From: Candidatus Staskawiczbacteria bacterium
GTDB taxonomy: Bacteria; Patescibacteriota; Minisyncoccia; Minisyncoccales; Staskawiczbacteraceae
Assembly: GCA_903854535.1 (NCBI GenBank)
Contig: CAINWR010000055.1
Coordinates: forward strand, 1 to 35,697
Length of the DNA stretch: 35,697 bases
Reading direction: 5' to 3'
The number at the start of each line of letters is the position of its first letter. The stretch's first letter is position 1. The position numbers and the translations under genes are program-made. Below are positions 9,019-17,438 of the stretch, piece after piece. The notes below the pieces were generated by a model. That model was not told where the DNA came from. It saw only the letters and a program-made list of their open reading frames with translations, and made no database searches.

Positions 9019-9055
9019 CCCGCGAATTGCTTCGGCGTTCGCGGGCTCTTTTTTT
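9019..9055 (+). terminator. Terminator of cassette A
   Basis: The 8-bp stem CCCGCGAA/TTCGCGGG carries an 11-base loop and is followed by CTCTTTTTTT. The T tract runs to the atpA stop codon, so atpA (minus strand) and cassette A converge with no gap. On the atp message the hairpin has no T run behind it and should allow read-through. Confidence 0.9.
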
Positions 9056-10583
9056 ACTTTATACTATCAACGAACGAGACGATAATATTCTTAAGCTGTT
9101 CTTCAAGTTCTGGAGTTAATTGACGTTCAATCTTTAATTTTTCTACAAATTCTTTGTGCAAACCATCAAGATATTCAATAAATTTCTTTTCAATTTCTTG
9201 CATTTGTTCTGGAGCAAAACCATTAAAATAATCATTCAAAACTGCATATAACACAATTACTTGCTTTTCAAAACTTATTGGAGCTTGATCGGATTGTTTT
9301 AAAATTTCTGTAATAATTCTACCTTTATTAATTCTCTTCTTTGTAGTTTCATCTACATCAGAAGCAAACTGCACAAAAGTTTGAAGTTCGCGAAATTGAG
9401 CTAATTCCAATCTTAATTTTCCAGCTACTTTTTTCATTGCTTTGGTTTGAGCAGCTCCTCCCACACGCGATACAGAAAGCCCAGCATTTACAGCAGGACG
9501 CATACCTTGATAAAACAAATCTGATTCCAAATAGATTTGCCCATCTGTGATAGAGATTACGTTGGTAGGAATATATGCAGTTACATCTCCAAGTTGTGTT
9601 TCAATAATTGGCAAAGCAGTCAAAGATCCTCCACCTTTAGCTTTACTTAATTTTGCAGCTCTTTCTAAAAGCCTTGAATGCAAATAAAACACATCTCCAG
9701 GATAAGCTTCTCTTCCTGGTGGACGTCTTAAAAGTAATGAAATTTGTCTATAAGCCCAAGCATGCTTAGATAAATCATCATAAATTACAACTGCATCTTT
9801 ACCATTATCTCTAAAATATTCTCCAACTGCAGCACCAGCAAAAGGTGCTAAATACCAAAAAGCTGCTGGACTTGAAGCGCTTGCCAAAACTACAATTGTA
9901 TAATCAAATGCATTGTGTTTTTTTAATGTTTCTACAATTTTTGCAACTTTAGATTCTTTTTGACCTACTGCCACATAAATACAAATCGGTGGATTTTTAG
10001 GATTATCTTGAATTTGATTAATAATAATATCTAAAGCTACTGCTGTTTTTCCAGTTCCTCTATCGCCAATAATCAATTCTCTTTGCCCTCTTCCAATTGG
10101 AATCATAGCATCTATAGCTTTTGTTCCTGTATGAAGTGGAGTGTTTACACCTTCTCTATCCAAAACCCCTGGAGCATCTTTTTCCAAAAAGTTATATTGA
10201 ATTTTATCAGCTTTTGCAAAAATAGGGCCTTTTCCATCCAAAGGGTTTCCTAAAGGATCTATAACTCTACCCAATAATTGCTCTCCTACTGGCAAAGACA
10301 AAAGTTGCTTGGTTCTTTTTACAGTATCTCCAGATCTAATTAAACCGCTATCTCCCAAAACCAAAGCTCCTACAGAATCTTCCTCAAGGTTTAAAGCTAC
10401 GGCTTGTACTTTTTTTCCATCAGATTCAACTTCTAAAACTTCTTGGCTTTGTACATTGCTAAGTCCAGAAATTTTTAAAATTCCATCCCCTACTTCAATA
10501 ACTTTACCAATTTCTTCCCATTCTGAATTGGATTGAGTATTTTCAATGGTTTCCCTTATTTTGTTTAGAATATCATAACTCAT
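9054..10583 (-). CDS. atpA: F1Fo ATP synthase alpha subunit
   Basis: The non-catalytic nucleotide-binding alpha subunit, 509 residues. The N-terminal region begins [15 protein letters not shown] and leads into [19 protein letters not shown]. The P-loop is [17 protein letters not shown]. The arginine-finger region is [35 protein letters not shown], complete with SVSRVGG. It follows atpH across an intercistronic repeat (10623-10716); about 39 bases separate that repeat from the ATG. Downstream, the antisense cassette A intervenes before atpG, an arrangement not expected in an atp operon. Confidence 0.98.
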   Translation of the reverse strand: MSYDILNKIRETIENTQSNSEWEEIGKVIEVGDGILKISGLSNVQSQEVLEVESDGKKVQAVALNLEEDSVGALVLGDSGLIRSGDTVKRTKQLLSLPVGEQLLGRVIDPLGNPLDGKGPIFAKADKIQYNFLEKDAPGVLDREGVNTPLHTGTKAIDAMIPIGRGQRELIIGDRGTGKTAVALDIIINQIQDNPKNPPICIYVAVGQKESKVAKIVETLKKHNAFDYTIVVLASASSPAAFWYLAPFAGAAVGEYFRDNGKDAVVIYDDLSKHAWAYRQISLLLRRPPGREAYPGDVFYLHSRLLERAAKLSKAKGGGSLTALPIIETQLGDVTAYIPTNVISITDGQIYLESDLFYQGMRPAVNAGLSVSRVGGAAQTKAMKKVAGKLRLELAQFRELQTFVQFASDVDETTKKRINKGRIITEILKQSDQAPISFEKQVIVLYAVLNDYFNGFAPEQMQEIEKKFIEYLDGLHKEFVEKLKIERQLTPELEEQLKNIIVSFVDSIK

Positions 10584-10622
10584 AATTTTTATTTATCTTA
10601 TTTACTTTTAAATTTTATGAAA

Positions 10623-10716
10623 CGAGGCAATAAACTTTTTGTAGGCCTTAGTCCACTTGCCTCCCTTCGGGAGACAAAGGGGGTTACCAACAGCCGGAAA
10701 AAAGTTTGTTGCCGAG
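10623..10716 (-). repeat. Atp intercistronic element, copy 2 (before atpA)
   Basis: A 94-bp element with CGAG at both ends, the closing repeat GCAATAAAC against GTTTGTTGC (one non-matching position on the message strand), and nearly the same interior as copy 1, including CTCCC-TTC-GGGAG. It lies between atpH and atpA. Confidence 0.85.
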
Positions 10717-10741
10717 TGGCGTAAAATTTGAACAGAATAAA

Positions 10742-11110
10742 CTAAACTAACTCTTGTAATTTTTTAAATAATGACATATCCAACTGCCTTTCTTCATTTA
10801 CTACAATTTTCACTCCTGCAATTAATTCTTGATTTATCTTTTCTACAACTACATCGCCTTTGTTTACCAAATTATTTATTAATTCAGAATTCTTAAAATT
10901 AAAATGACGAGCAGTCTCTAAAATAATCTTTTTATTTCCTGTTTTTTTAAAATATAATTTTTCTGCAAGTTTTAAAATCTCCTTTAGTTTTCTCTCATCT
11001 CTATTTTTTTTCATAAAACTCAAAAACCCAGCAACCATTTTTGTACCATCTTTTTCTTTCAGCATAATTTCCACCAGCGTATTAGCATAATCTCTTGACT
11101 TATACTTCAT
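10742..11110 (-). CDS. atpH: F1Fo ATP synthase delta subunit, short form
   Basis: A 122-residue protein in the position of delta (OSCP-like), which joins the peripheral stalk to the F1 head. The N-terminal MKYKSRDYANTLVEIM resembles the YAxAL start of delta. The C-terminus has the typical beta-strand signature (INQELIAGVKIVVNEERQLDMSLFKKLQEL), equivalent to IGGxxIxIxDxxxDxSxxxxLxxL. Typical delta is about 175-180 residues, so the N-terminal six-helix domain is reduced. It overlaps the end of atpF by 11 bases, so translation is coupled. The assignment rests on position plus the C-terminal signature. Confidence 0.88.
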   Translation of the reverse strand: MKYKSRDYANTLVEIMLKEKDGTKMVAGFLSFMKKNRDERKLKEILKLAEKLYFKKTGNKKIILETARHFNFKNSELINNLVNKGDVVVEKINQELIAGVKIVVNEERQLDMSLFKKLQELV

Positions 11111-11612
11111 TTTTCTTAACTTCGCTTACTGCTTTTTCTACAAGAGCTTTATCAATTGCTTCAGGTTTAAGCTCCACTGTTTTAGCTACAATTTGTTTTA
11201 CAAGCTCTAAAGCTTGGCTATAAACCCTACTCTCTGATTCTTCTTTTTGCATTAAAGCACTTTTCTTTAAAAGCTCATTTATTTCTTTTTGTTTTTCCTC
11301 AGCTCTTGCTTGAATTTGTTGATCCAAAACTTTTGCCTTATCTTCTGTAGCTTTAATAATAGCTACTGATTTATTTTCAGCTTCTTTTATTTTTTCTTTA
11401 CCAATATTATCTATTTCTTTAAGCCTTACATCAGCCTCCTCTGCTTTCTCTAAGCCTTCTTTAATTTTAAAATTTCTTTTTTTAATTATCTCAAGTAAAG
11501 GCTTGTAAACAAAAGCTCTTAATACTATTAAAAGTATAAAAAAATTAAAAGCTTGACTTAAAAACAGTTTCCAATTTATTCCTAATTGTCCCAATAAACC
11601 TGCTTCCTCCAT
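11100..11612 (-). CDS. atpF: F1Fo ATP synthase b subunit
   Basis: The peripheral stalk subunit, 170 residues from the ATG at 11610-11612. It begins MEEAGLLGQLGINWKLFLSQ, with one transmembrane helix (FNFFILLIVLRAFVYKPLL, about residues 22-40). The rest is a long charged coiled coil (EIIKKRNFKIKEGLEKAEEADVRL and onward) that forms the right-handed stalk dimer. The frame is open for 23 further codons upstream through intercistronic element copy 3, but they look like translated repeat and are rejected. It overlaps atpH by 11 bases. Confidence 0.95.
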   Translation of the reverse strand: MEEAGLLGQLGINWKLFLSQAFNFFILLIVLRAFVYKPLLEIIKKRNFKIKEGLEKAEEADVRLKEIDNIGKEKIKEAENKSVAIIKATEDKAKVLDQQIQARAEEKQKEINELLKKSALMQKEESESRVYSQALELVKQIVAKTVELKPEAIDKALVEKAVSEVKKNEV

Positions 11613-11626
11613 GTTTATACTTAAAG

Positions 11627-11721
11627 CGAGATAAATAAACTTTTTTCGTAGGTTGTAACAACAGCTACAAGTTGAGTACACCGCAGTGACTCAACTCGGA
11701 GAAAAAAGTTTATTTATCGAG
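11627..11721 (-). repeat. Atp intercistronic element, copy 3 (before atpF), divergent interior
   Basis: A 95-bp element flanked by CGAG on both sides. The closing inverted repeat is ATAAATAAACTTTTTTC against GAGAAAAAAGTTTATTTAT. Compared with the other copies, the outer pairs have changed together (GCA/TGC to ATAA/TTAT). The interior is unrelated to copies 1, 2 and 4 and folds as two side-by-side hairpins: GTAG/CTAC, and GTTGAGT/ACTCAAC with a CAC-CGCA-GTG tip. It ends 14 bases before the atpF ATG. Confidence 0.8.
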
Positions 11722-11726
11722 CAATA

Positions 11727-11957
11727 TTAAGCAACGAATTTTACAATCAAAGAAACTACCAAAGCATAAATAGCAATAGCTTCAGCAAAAGCAATAGCCA
11801 AAATCATAGCTGTTTGTACTTTGCTTGCTGCTTCTGGATTCCTACCAATAGCTTTTAAAGCTGTAGATCCAATAACCATAATTGCAATTGCAGGAGCAAT
11901 TGTTCCAATTGCTATTACTCCTACTGTAGCCCATAAACGTACTGCTTCTATTTCCAT
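11727..11957 (-). CDS. atpE: F1Fo ATP synthase c subunit
   Basis: The proteolipid ring subunit, 76 residues from the ATG at 11955-11957. Two transmembrane helices flank the polar loop GRNPEAASKVQ (equivalent to RQPE in E. coli). Helix 2 is TAMILAIAFAEAIAIYALVV and carries the ion-binding glutamate in AFAEAIAIYAL. The residue after this glutamate is A rather than S/T, and the Na+-ligand pattern is absent, so a proton-driven enzyme is more likely. The open frame extends 23 codons upstream through the repeat element and is rejected. It lies between two intercistronic elements. Confidence 0.96.
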   Translation of the reverse strand: MEIEAVRLWATVGVIAIGTIAPAIAIMVIGSTALKAIGRNPEAASKVQTAMILAIAFAEAIAIYALVVSLIVKFVA

Positions 11958-11967
11958 TTTTTTAAAG

Positions 11968-12069
11968 CGAGCGAAGCAATAAACTTTTTGTAGGCCTTGG
12001 TCCACTTGTCTCCCGAAGGGAGACAAAGGGGGTTACCAACAACCGAAAAAAAGTTTTTTGCAAAGCGAG
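11968..12069 (-). repeat. Atp intercistronic element, copy 4 (before atpE)
   Basis: A 102-bp element with CGAG at both ends, and AGCAATAAACTTTTT against AAAAAAGTTTTTTGC. The interior hairpin TTGTCTCCC-GAA-GGGAGACAA is a perfect 9-bp stem: this copy has lost the mismatch seen in copies 1 and 2. It ends 10 bases before the atpE ATG. Confidence 0.85.
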
Positions 12070-12088
12070 CTGTTATATTTTTAATTTT

Positions 12089-12817
12089 TTAATGATGCTC
12101 TGCTGTATGAATTGATATTGATACTAATGTAATCATTGCAAAAATAAATGCCTGAATCATTCCCACAAACAATTCCAAAAACATAAATGGCAAAGGTATA
12201 AAATATGGAGCTAAAAAGAAAATAATCGTCAAAAGCACTTCTCCTGCAAACACATTCCCAAAAAGCCTAAATGAAAGTGATATTATTTTAGCAACTTCTG
12301 AAACAAGCTCCAATATCCCTATAAAAAAATTAATAGGATTAGAGAAATTTATAAATTTACTTATATGCTTAAATGTTCCAATAGCTATCATTCCCAAAAC
12401 ATTTGTCATTATAACAGAAATTACAGCAAATGCTAGAGTAAAATTTAAATCAGCTGCAGGTGCTCGAAAAATAGGTATTGCTTTATGCCCATATTCTATA
12501 TGTATTGATCCAACCCCAGGAAATAATCCAAGCAAATTAGATACAAGTATAAAAATAAATATTGTAGCTATAAGTGGAAAATATATTTCTGCTTTTTTTG
12601 CACTACCTAAAGTAGATTCCATTAAATTTAAAAGTGCTTCTACACCCATCTCTACTCCAGATTGTAATTTTCCTGGCACTAAAGCTAATTTCTTTTTTAA
12701 GATAACAGAAAATGTTATTAAAATCAAACAAACAAATAAAGTTAAAAACAAAGAATTGGTTATAGGAAAACCAAGTATTGAAAATATTTGCTCTGCTTTT
12801 AAAGATATTTCCTCCAC
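12089..12817 (-). CDS. atpB: F1Fo ATP synthase a subunit
   Basis: The proton-channel subunit, 242 residues with five to six transmembrane helices. The key helix reads ISLSFRLFGNVFAGEVLLTII and includes the essential arginine of the SFRLFGN motif. Near the C-terminus LFVGMIQAFIFAMITLVSIS is the conserved QAFIFxxLTxxYI-like segment. LVPGKLQSGVEMGVEALLNL is the usual amphipathic stretch. The start is GTG at 12815-12817, and GGAGG lies just inside the frame after it. It is the first gene of the operon; no atpI was found upstream. The promoter candidate is 12849-12877. Confidence 0.96.
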   Translation of the reverse strand: MEEISLKAEQIFSILGFPITNSLFLTLFVCLILITFSVILKKKLALVPGKLQSGVEMGVEALLNLMESTLGSAKKAEIYFPLIATIFIFILVSNLLGLFPGVGSIHIEYGHKAIPIFRAPAADLNFTLAFAVISVIMTNVLGMIAIGTFKHISKFINFSNPINFFIGILELVSEVAKIISLSFRLFGNVFAGEVLLTIIFFLAPYFIPLPFMFLELFVGMIQAFIFAMITLVSISIHTAEHH

Positions 12818-12848
12818 AAAAATTTTTATCTAATTAAAATAATTTGTA

Positions 12849-12877
12849 ATTATATGATATTTTTAAATTTGCTTCAA
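12849..12877 (-). promoter_or_regulatory. Candidate promoter of the ATP synthase operon
   Basis: Minus-strand TTGAAG, a 17-base spacer and a perfect TATAAT, 31 bases before the atpB GTG. It stands back to back with the plus-strand promoter of cassette B. Confidence 0.65.
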
Positions 12878-12919
12878 CATTGACATTAAAAAAAGTCTAT
12901 TTTATTTTATTATAACCCC

Positions 12920-12947
12920 TTGACTTGATTCTATAATATGATAGGAT
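12920..12947 (+). promoter_or_regulatory. Promoter of cassette B
   Basis: Plus-strand TTGACT, a 16-base spacer and TAGGAT. TATAATATGAT lies within the spacer, so the exact -10 is uncertain. Confidence 0.5.
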
Positions 12948-12954
12948 TTAATTA

Positions 12955-13298
12955 GATTTCTAAATGGTGCTGCTTCCAAACCAAAAGGAGGGCTGAGATG
13001 CAGACGCCACCGGGCCATTAAATTGGTCGTACTTGTCGGCGCAAAGGCGCTGAGTTAAGACAAATTGTCTTGTGCGCTCCACGAAAGTGGTAATTTTTGC
13101 CGACTTAGGTCCGCAGAAACCACGAGGATTTTTCCTCAAGAGATCGCGACAAAGATAATTTTGCCTTCTCGGTCGTCACTGACGCCAGTTCTTGTCGGGG
13201 GTACATCGTCGATCGGCGGTGTACCTCTTTTTCATTGCAAAAAATTCAAACCTCGATGAACTCAGGGTAAACAAAAACGAGCCAAGGGCCCGTTTTTT
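12955..13298 (+). ncRNA. Candidate structured RNA (cassette B)
   Basis: A G+C-richer plus-strand unit with promoter and terminator but no credible protein frame. The only ATG behind the AAAGGAGGG box (12998) reads MQTPPGH and stops. Base pairing is dense. GTCGGC (13035-13040) pairs with GCCGAC (13099-13104) and encloses a GCGC/GCGC arm with an AAGAC/GTCTT hairpin and a CCAC-GAAA-GTGG hairpin (13079-13090), which together make a three-way junction. Further on are GAGG/CCTC (13124-13137) and GGTACA/TGTACC (13200-13225). I do not recognise it as tmRNA, RNase P, SRP or a known riboswitch. A gene broken by frameshifts is the main alternative. Dinucleotide-shuffled folding and a covariance search were not possible here. 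Confidence 0.5.
13276..13298 (+). terminator. Terminator of cassette B
   Basis: AACG-GCC pairs with GGC-CGTT across one A/C mismatch and is followed by six T. It converges on the rpoD stop codon 30 bases further on. Confidence 0.75.
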
Positions 13299-13328
13299 AT
13301 CTACAACCTACTTCCTATAAACTACAAC

Positions 13329-14510
13329 CTAGTAATAATCTTCTACTTTTTTTAATTCTTTATGTCTTCTTAATTTCTCCAAAGCTTTAGCTTGAATTTG
13401 CCTAATTCTTTCCCTTGTTACCCCAAACTCCTCTCCAGTTTCTTCAAGTGTATGCATTATGCCATCATCAAGACCAAATCTCATTCCTAAGATTTTTAAT
13501 TCTCTAGGACTTAATTCTGAAGAAATCTCACCCAATCTTTCTTTAAGTAAATTTCTTGAAGCTTCTGTATTTGGAGCAATTGTTTTATCATCTTTTATAA
13601 ATTCAGCTAATACTGAATCTTGTTTATCTTTATCTTCTCCTACAGGGGTTTCAAGAGATACTGCTTTTTGAGCTATTTTTCTTATATAATGGACTTTATC
13701 TACTTCAAGCCCCATTTCAGCAGAAATCTCTTCAGCCAAAGGTTCTCTTCCCAATTCTTGCAAAAGAGTTTTTCTAACTTTTGTATATTTTGAAATAGTT
13801 TCAATCATATGTACTGGGATTCTTATTGTTCTTGCTTGATCTGCTAAAGCTCTAGTTATAGATTGTCTAATCCACCAAGTAGCATATGTAGAAAACTTAT
13901 ACCCTTTATGCCAATCAAATTTCTTTACAGCTTTAAATAATCCTAAATTCCCTTCTTGAATTAAATCAAGTAAAGTTAAATTTGGAGATCTACCCACATA
14001 TCTTTTTGCTATAGATACCACCAATCTTAAGTTTGCTAAAGCTAATTTATTTTTTGCTTCCTCATCATCTAACTCAATTCTTTTGGCTAATTCTTTTTCT
14101 TCACGTGCAGATAAAAAACTAGATCTTCCAATTTCTTTTAAATACATCTGAATTGGATCTATTTTACTTAAAACAGATTTTTTAGGATTTTTATCTTTTT
14201 TGCTTTGAATTTGCAAATATTCTCTTGCTTCTTTTATCTCAACACCTCTTTGCCTTAAATTTTCATAAATATCTTCAAGTTCTTCAATATTTCTTTCAAT
14301 ATCTGGCATAAAATCTAAAATTTCAGAAGTTGTAACAAAACCACGCTCTTCACCTTTACGGATAAGAGCTTCTATTTGTTCTTTTGTAATTTTTTTAACT
14401 TTAGATCTTTTTTCTTTACTAGCAATTTTTCTTACAAGCTTTTTTTGCTTTTTAAGCTTTTTCTTTTTTACAACAGATTTTTTTGATTTGAGTTTTTTCT
14501 TTTTTGCCAT
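13329..14510 (-). CDS. rpoD: Primary sigma factor (sigma-70, RpoD/SigA)
   Basis: The housekeeping sigma factor, 393 residues from the ATG at 14508-14510. It begins with a basic tail [18 protein letters not shown]. Region 1.1-like sequence follows ([20 protein letters not shown]), then region 1.2 ([25 protein letters not shown]), region 2 ([17 protein letters not shown] and [17 protein letters not shown], with the melting aromatics), region 3 ([14 protein letters not shown]) and region 4 ([39 protein letters not shown]). The frame extends 14 codons upstream, but that part is hydrophobic and unlike sigma factors. It follows dnaG after 64 bases, the macromolecular-synthesis arrangement. Confidence 0.97.
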   Translation of the reverse strand: MAKKKKLKSKKSVVKKKKLKKQKKLVRKIASKEKRSKVKKITKEQIEALIRKGEERGFVTTSEILDFMPDIERNIEELEDIYENLRQRGVEIKEAREYLQIQSKKDKNPKKSVLSKIDPIQMYLKEIGRSSFLSAREEKELAKRIELDDEEAKNKLALANLRLVVSIAKRYVGRSPNLTLLDLIQEGNLGLFKAVKKFDWHKGYKFSTYATWWIRQSITRALADQARTIRIPVHMIETISKYTKVRKTLLQELGREPLAEEISAEMGLEVDKVHYIRKIAQKAVSLETPVGEDKDKQDSVLAEFIKDDKTIAPNTEASRNLLKERLGEISSELSPRELKILGMRFGLDDGIMHTLEETGEEFGVTRERIRQIQAKALEKLRRHKELKKVEDYY

Positions 14511-14574
14511 AAAAAATATCAGCTTTAATATGATACGCTTTAACAGTACCAAAAATTTTACTTAAAGTCAAATA

Positions 14575-16287
14575 TTATAGTTCTTTTGATATACTTGAAA
14601 AATCTACCATAAGTTCTTTAACTTTTTCATAATTACCATCTGCTTCAGCAGATCTAATATTTCTTGTAATTTTTTCTAATCTATCCTTTAACTCCAAAGT
14701 TTTTAATTCCAAAAGGCAAACTGAAATTTCCTCACCTCCATCCTCTTCATACTGTATCTCAGCTTTCAAAGCCATTGCGTCCATATTTTCTTTATTTTTT
14801 ATTTTATCTAAAACATCCTTTGCATTTTCACTAAAATATTGATAACATTTTTCTTCTATCAAATTTAAATCTTCCGGCTTTTTTAAAACTAGAGCAATAA
14901 TTTTTTCTTCTATCATGGCCTTTCTAGAATTATCTTTTTCGTCGGCTGTCCGAGCCCCGAGCTCGGGCGAATTTTGCTCTACGGCCGGCATTGCAATTTT
15001 TATTTTCTCCATCTCTGCTAAAATTGCGTCTTCCTTTATATCAATTTTTTGCGATAACTTTTGTATCCAGAAAGATTGCTCTATTTTATTTTCTATTCTC
15101 TTTACTACAGGTAAAATAATTTTAGAAATTTCTCTTTTTCCTTCTGGTTTTGATTTATCGAATTTCAAAAAAGCAGAATCAAAATAATAATCCATTATGG
15201 GTTTTGCTTTTTCCAAAACATTTTTCCAAATTTCCGGATTTTCCAAAATAATATCAGCTGGATCTTTAGCCTCATAAGACTCTATAACTTTTATATTAAA
15301 ACCTTTTTCTTGTGCTAAATCTATTCCACGCCGAGTTGCATTTTGTCCAGCAGAATCCATATCAAAAGCTAAGATCAAATTATCTGTATATCTTTTTAGA
15401 ATATTTAAATGCTGTTGAGTTAAAGCAGTTCCCGAAGTTGCTACAGTATTTTCAAAACCAGCTTGATGGCACATAATTGTATCTGTATAGCCCTCAGTTA
15501 ATACAATATTATTATCTTTTCTTGCAAATAATTTTGCAAAATTTAATCCATACAAAAGATTACTTTTGTCATACAATATAGTCTGGGGAGTATTAATATA
15601 TTTTGCAGTTTCTTGCGCGTCTTTAGATTTAAAAATTCTAGCACCAAAACCTACTATTTGAGAATTAATATCAAAAATTGGGAACATAATTCTTCCTCTA
15701 AACCTATCATAAGAATCATTTTTACCATCTTTTGCAATTGCTAAACCAGATTTAATTATCTCTTCTCTTGCAAAACCATTACTTATTAAATAATCAGACA
15801 ATCCTTGCCATGTATCTGGAGAATATCCCAAGCGCCATTTTTTTATGCTTTCTTCTGTAATACCTCTTTTGAGTAAATATTCTTTTGCTTCTTTACCAAC
15901 TTGACTTGCTTCTAATTGTTTTTCAAAAAATAAACAAGATAGCTCTGTTATTTCATAAAGCCTTTGTCTTTCTGTTTTAAATTTTGCATCTTCAGAAGAC
16001 ATTTTCTTTAGCTCAACACCTGCTTTTTTTGCTAAAATTCTTAAAGCATCTCCAAACTCAATACCTTCAATAGCTTTTATAAATTCAAAAATATCTCCAC
16101 CTTTTGAGCAACCAAAACAATGCCACATTTGCCTATTTGGTGATACAAAAAAAGATGGTGTTTTTTCTTTATGAAAAGGACAATTACCTCGGTAGTTTAT
16201 ACCAGTTTTTGTGAGCTTAACATAACCACCTACCACTTCTAGTACATTTAATTTATTTTTTATTTCTTCTATTTGTGAATCTGACAT
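14575..16287 (-). CDS. dnaG: DNA primase
   Basis: Primase makes RNA primers for replication. The protein has 570 residues. The N-terminal zinc-binding domain is complete: NYRGNCPFHKEKTPSFFVSP and MWHCFGCSKGGDIFEFI supply C, H, C and C. The TOPRIM catalytic core shows IVLTEGYTDTIMCHQAGF, TSGTALTQQHL and LILAFDMDSAGQNA (EGYxD and DxDxAG). The C-terminal ~120 residues are helical and diverged and would bind the helicase. Near residue 440 a short insert (PAVEQNSPELGARTADEKDN) has higher G+C than the rest. It is upstream of rpoD in the same direction. Confidence 0.97.
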   Translation of the reverse strand: MSDSQIEEIKNKLNVLEVVGGYVKLTKTGINYRGNCPFHKEKTPSFFVSPNRQMWHCFGCSKGGDIFEFIKAIEGIEFGDALRILAKKAGVELKKMSSEDAKFKTERQRLYEITELSCLFFEKQLEASQVGKEAKEYLLKRGITEESIKKWRLGYSPDTWQGLSDYLISNGFAREEIIKSGLAIAKDGKNDSYDRFRGRIMFPIFDINSQIVGFGARIFKSKDAQETAKYINTPQTILYDKSNLLYGLNFAKLFARKDNNIVLTEGYTDTIMCHQAGFENTVATSGTALTQQHLNILKRYTDNLILAFDMDSAGQNATRRGIDLAQEKGFNIKVIESYEAKDPADIILENPEIWKNVLEKAKPIMDYYFDSAFLKFDKSKPEGKREISKIILPVVKRIENKIEQSFWIQKLSQKIDIKEDAILAEMEKIKIAMPAVEQNSPELGARTADEKDNSRKAMIEEKIIALVLKKPEDLNLIEEKCYQYFSENAKDVLDKIKNKENMDAMALKAEIQYEEDGGEEISVCLLELKTLELKDRLEKITRNIRSAEADGNYEKVKELMVDFSSISKEL

Positions 16288-16356
16288 AATTTAAATCATT
16301 TTAATCTTAACATAATCAAAACAAAAATCAATTCAATAGCAAAAATTTCGTTACAA

Positions 16357-16388
16357 AAAAACAAAGCATTTTTCCTTGCTTTGTTTTT
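16357..16388 (-). terminator. Terminator after the secreted thioredoxin-like gene
   Basis: AAAAACAAAGCA pairs with TGCTTTGTTTTT across an 8-base loop, with A and T runs on both sides. It follows the stop at 16398 and separates that gene from the dnaG promoter region. Confidence 0.85.
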
Positions 16389-16397
16389 AATATTATC

Positions 16398-17354
16398 TTA
16401 CGGATTTATGGTTGGCGAAGTGACTGTAATTGATGGTTGAATTGAAACATATTTTGCAAAAAAGTTTATTACATCTGTTTTACCTGTATAACAATTTTTC
16501 CCATCCCACACAAAAGGTACACCTACACTATTAGTAGGAAGCCCACAAAGCACAGCTTTTTCACTTTGCAACTTTTTATTTTCTGCATTATTATATGTTT
16601 CTAATTTTGTAAATTTTAACTTTTGCTCTATATTATTATCTTTTATATATTGATTAACTTGAGCACAATAAGGGCAAGTATCCCAATAAAAATAAATAAC
16701 TCCAGATATATTTGATGTTTCTGGGCATTTTGCAAATTCACATTTTGGTCCAGTTCTACTCACATAGCTTCCATCTGGGCACTGTTTTACATCCTGAGCA
16801 CAAGTTATAAAATCTGGAATAACTATTTGTTGATTATTACATCCATAAAGTGCATTAAGTTTTTTTCTTGTAGATGGCCCCACATAGCCATTACCTTTTC
16901 TTAATCCATTTGGAGTTAAAATTTCTGAAGCATATTTTTCTTGAAATTCAGAAACTGCAGAAGCTGTATTTTCACCAAGAACTGCACTACGAGAACCATT
17001 GTCTTTATACACATCGCTAAATCCTTCTTTGCTTAATGCTTCTTGAAGATGTGAAACATCATTACCAATATCTCCGGGGCCACCAACATCTCCAATCCTC
17101 AGATTTTTAGTAAAATTATAGCACCACTTTGCAGTTGAACCCTGCCCCTGAGCTTGTAATTGTTTTAATTGAGCTTGCATGTCTGCGATCAAATCCATAA
17201 TACATTGAATTCTTTGGCTATTATCCATATTAGAACCATAAACAGTTGCCATACAATCAGCTAAAGAAGAAGCTTTTGCAGCTTTCGCAGTTCCAGAAAA
17301 ACCAAAAAACACTGTTAATAATAGAGCTATCACAAAAATATATTTTATTTTCAT
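16398..17354 (-). CDS. Secreted peptidoglycan-binding / thioredoxin-like (CPYC) fusion
   Basis: A 318-residue exported protein. The signal peptide is MKIKYIFVIALLLTVFFGFSG, with cleavage likely after AKAA. A short helix with a Q-rich coiled coil follows (MDLIADMQAQLKQLQAQ). Residues ~85-170 form a PG_binding_1-like domain: GNDVSHLQEALSKEGF, with AVSEFQEKYA and GYVGPSTRKKLNALY. Next comes a cysteine-rich linker (ITCAQDVKQCPDGSYVSRTGPKCEFAKCP). The C-terminal ~100 residues look like a glutaredoxin/thioredoxin fold: VIYFYWDTCPYCAQVNQYI with the CPYC active site and VGVPFVWDGKNCYTG with the cis-proline. It could act on disulfides at the cell wall. It has its own promoter (17389-17416) and terminator. 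Confidence 0.85.
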   Translation of the reverse strand: MKIKYIFVIALLLTVFFGFSGTAKAAKASSLADCMATVYGSNMDNSQRIQCIMDLIADMQAQLKQLQAQGQGSTAKWCYNFTKNLRIGDVGGPGDIGNDVSHLQEALSKEGFSDVYKDNGSRSAVLGENTASAVSEFQEKYASEILTPNGLRKGNGYVGPSTRKKLNALYGCNNQQIVIPDFITCAQDVKQCPDGSYVSRTGPKCEFAKCPETSNISGVIYFYWDTCPYCAQVNQYIKDNNIEQKLKFTKLETYNNAENKKLQSEKAVLCGLPTNSVGVPFVWDGKNCYTGKTDVINFFAKYVSIQPSITVTSPTINP

Positions 17355-17388
17355 AAATTTATTTTAATAATAATTTACTTATTGTTTA

Positions 17389-17416
17389 ATAATACCCCCC
17401 CTAATATAATTGTCAA
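17389..17416 (-). promoter_or_regulatory. Promoter of the secreted fusion gene
   Basis: A perfect TTGACA and TATTAT are separated by 16 bases that include a run of seven G next to the -10 box. Such a homopolymer in the spacer could slip and change spacing to 15 or 17. Confidence 0.65.
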
Positions 17417-17438
17417 ATAAAATTTAAAATAATAAATA

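Noticed and set aside
12960-13020. TPP riboswitch (CTGAGA sequence at 12993)
   Set aside because: Only the short CTGAGA is present; the other conserved parts (ACCTGAT, TGCCAGCG-like) are absent and the downstream gene is not thiamine-related.
13065-13259. 64-codon frame MSCALHESG... in cassette B as a protein gene
   Set aside because: It starts with TTG in the middle of the proposed RNA structure with no ribosome-binding box and with an in-frame stop 9 bases upstream.
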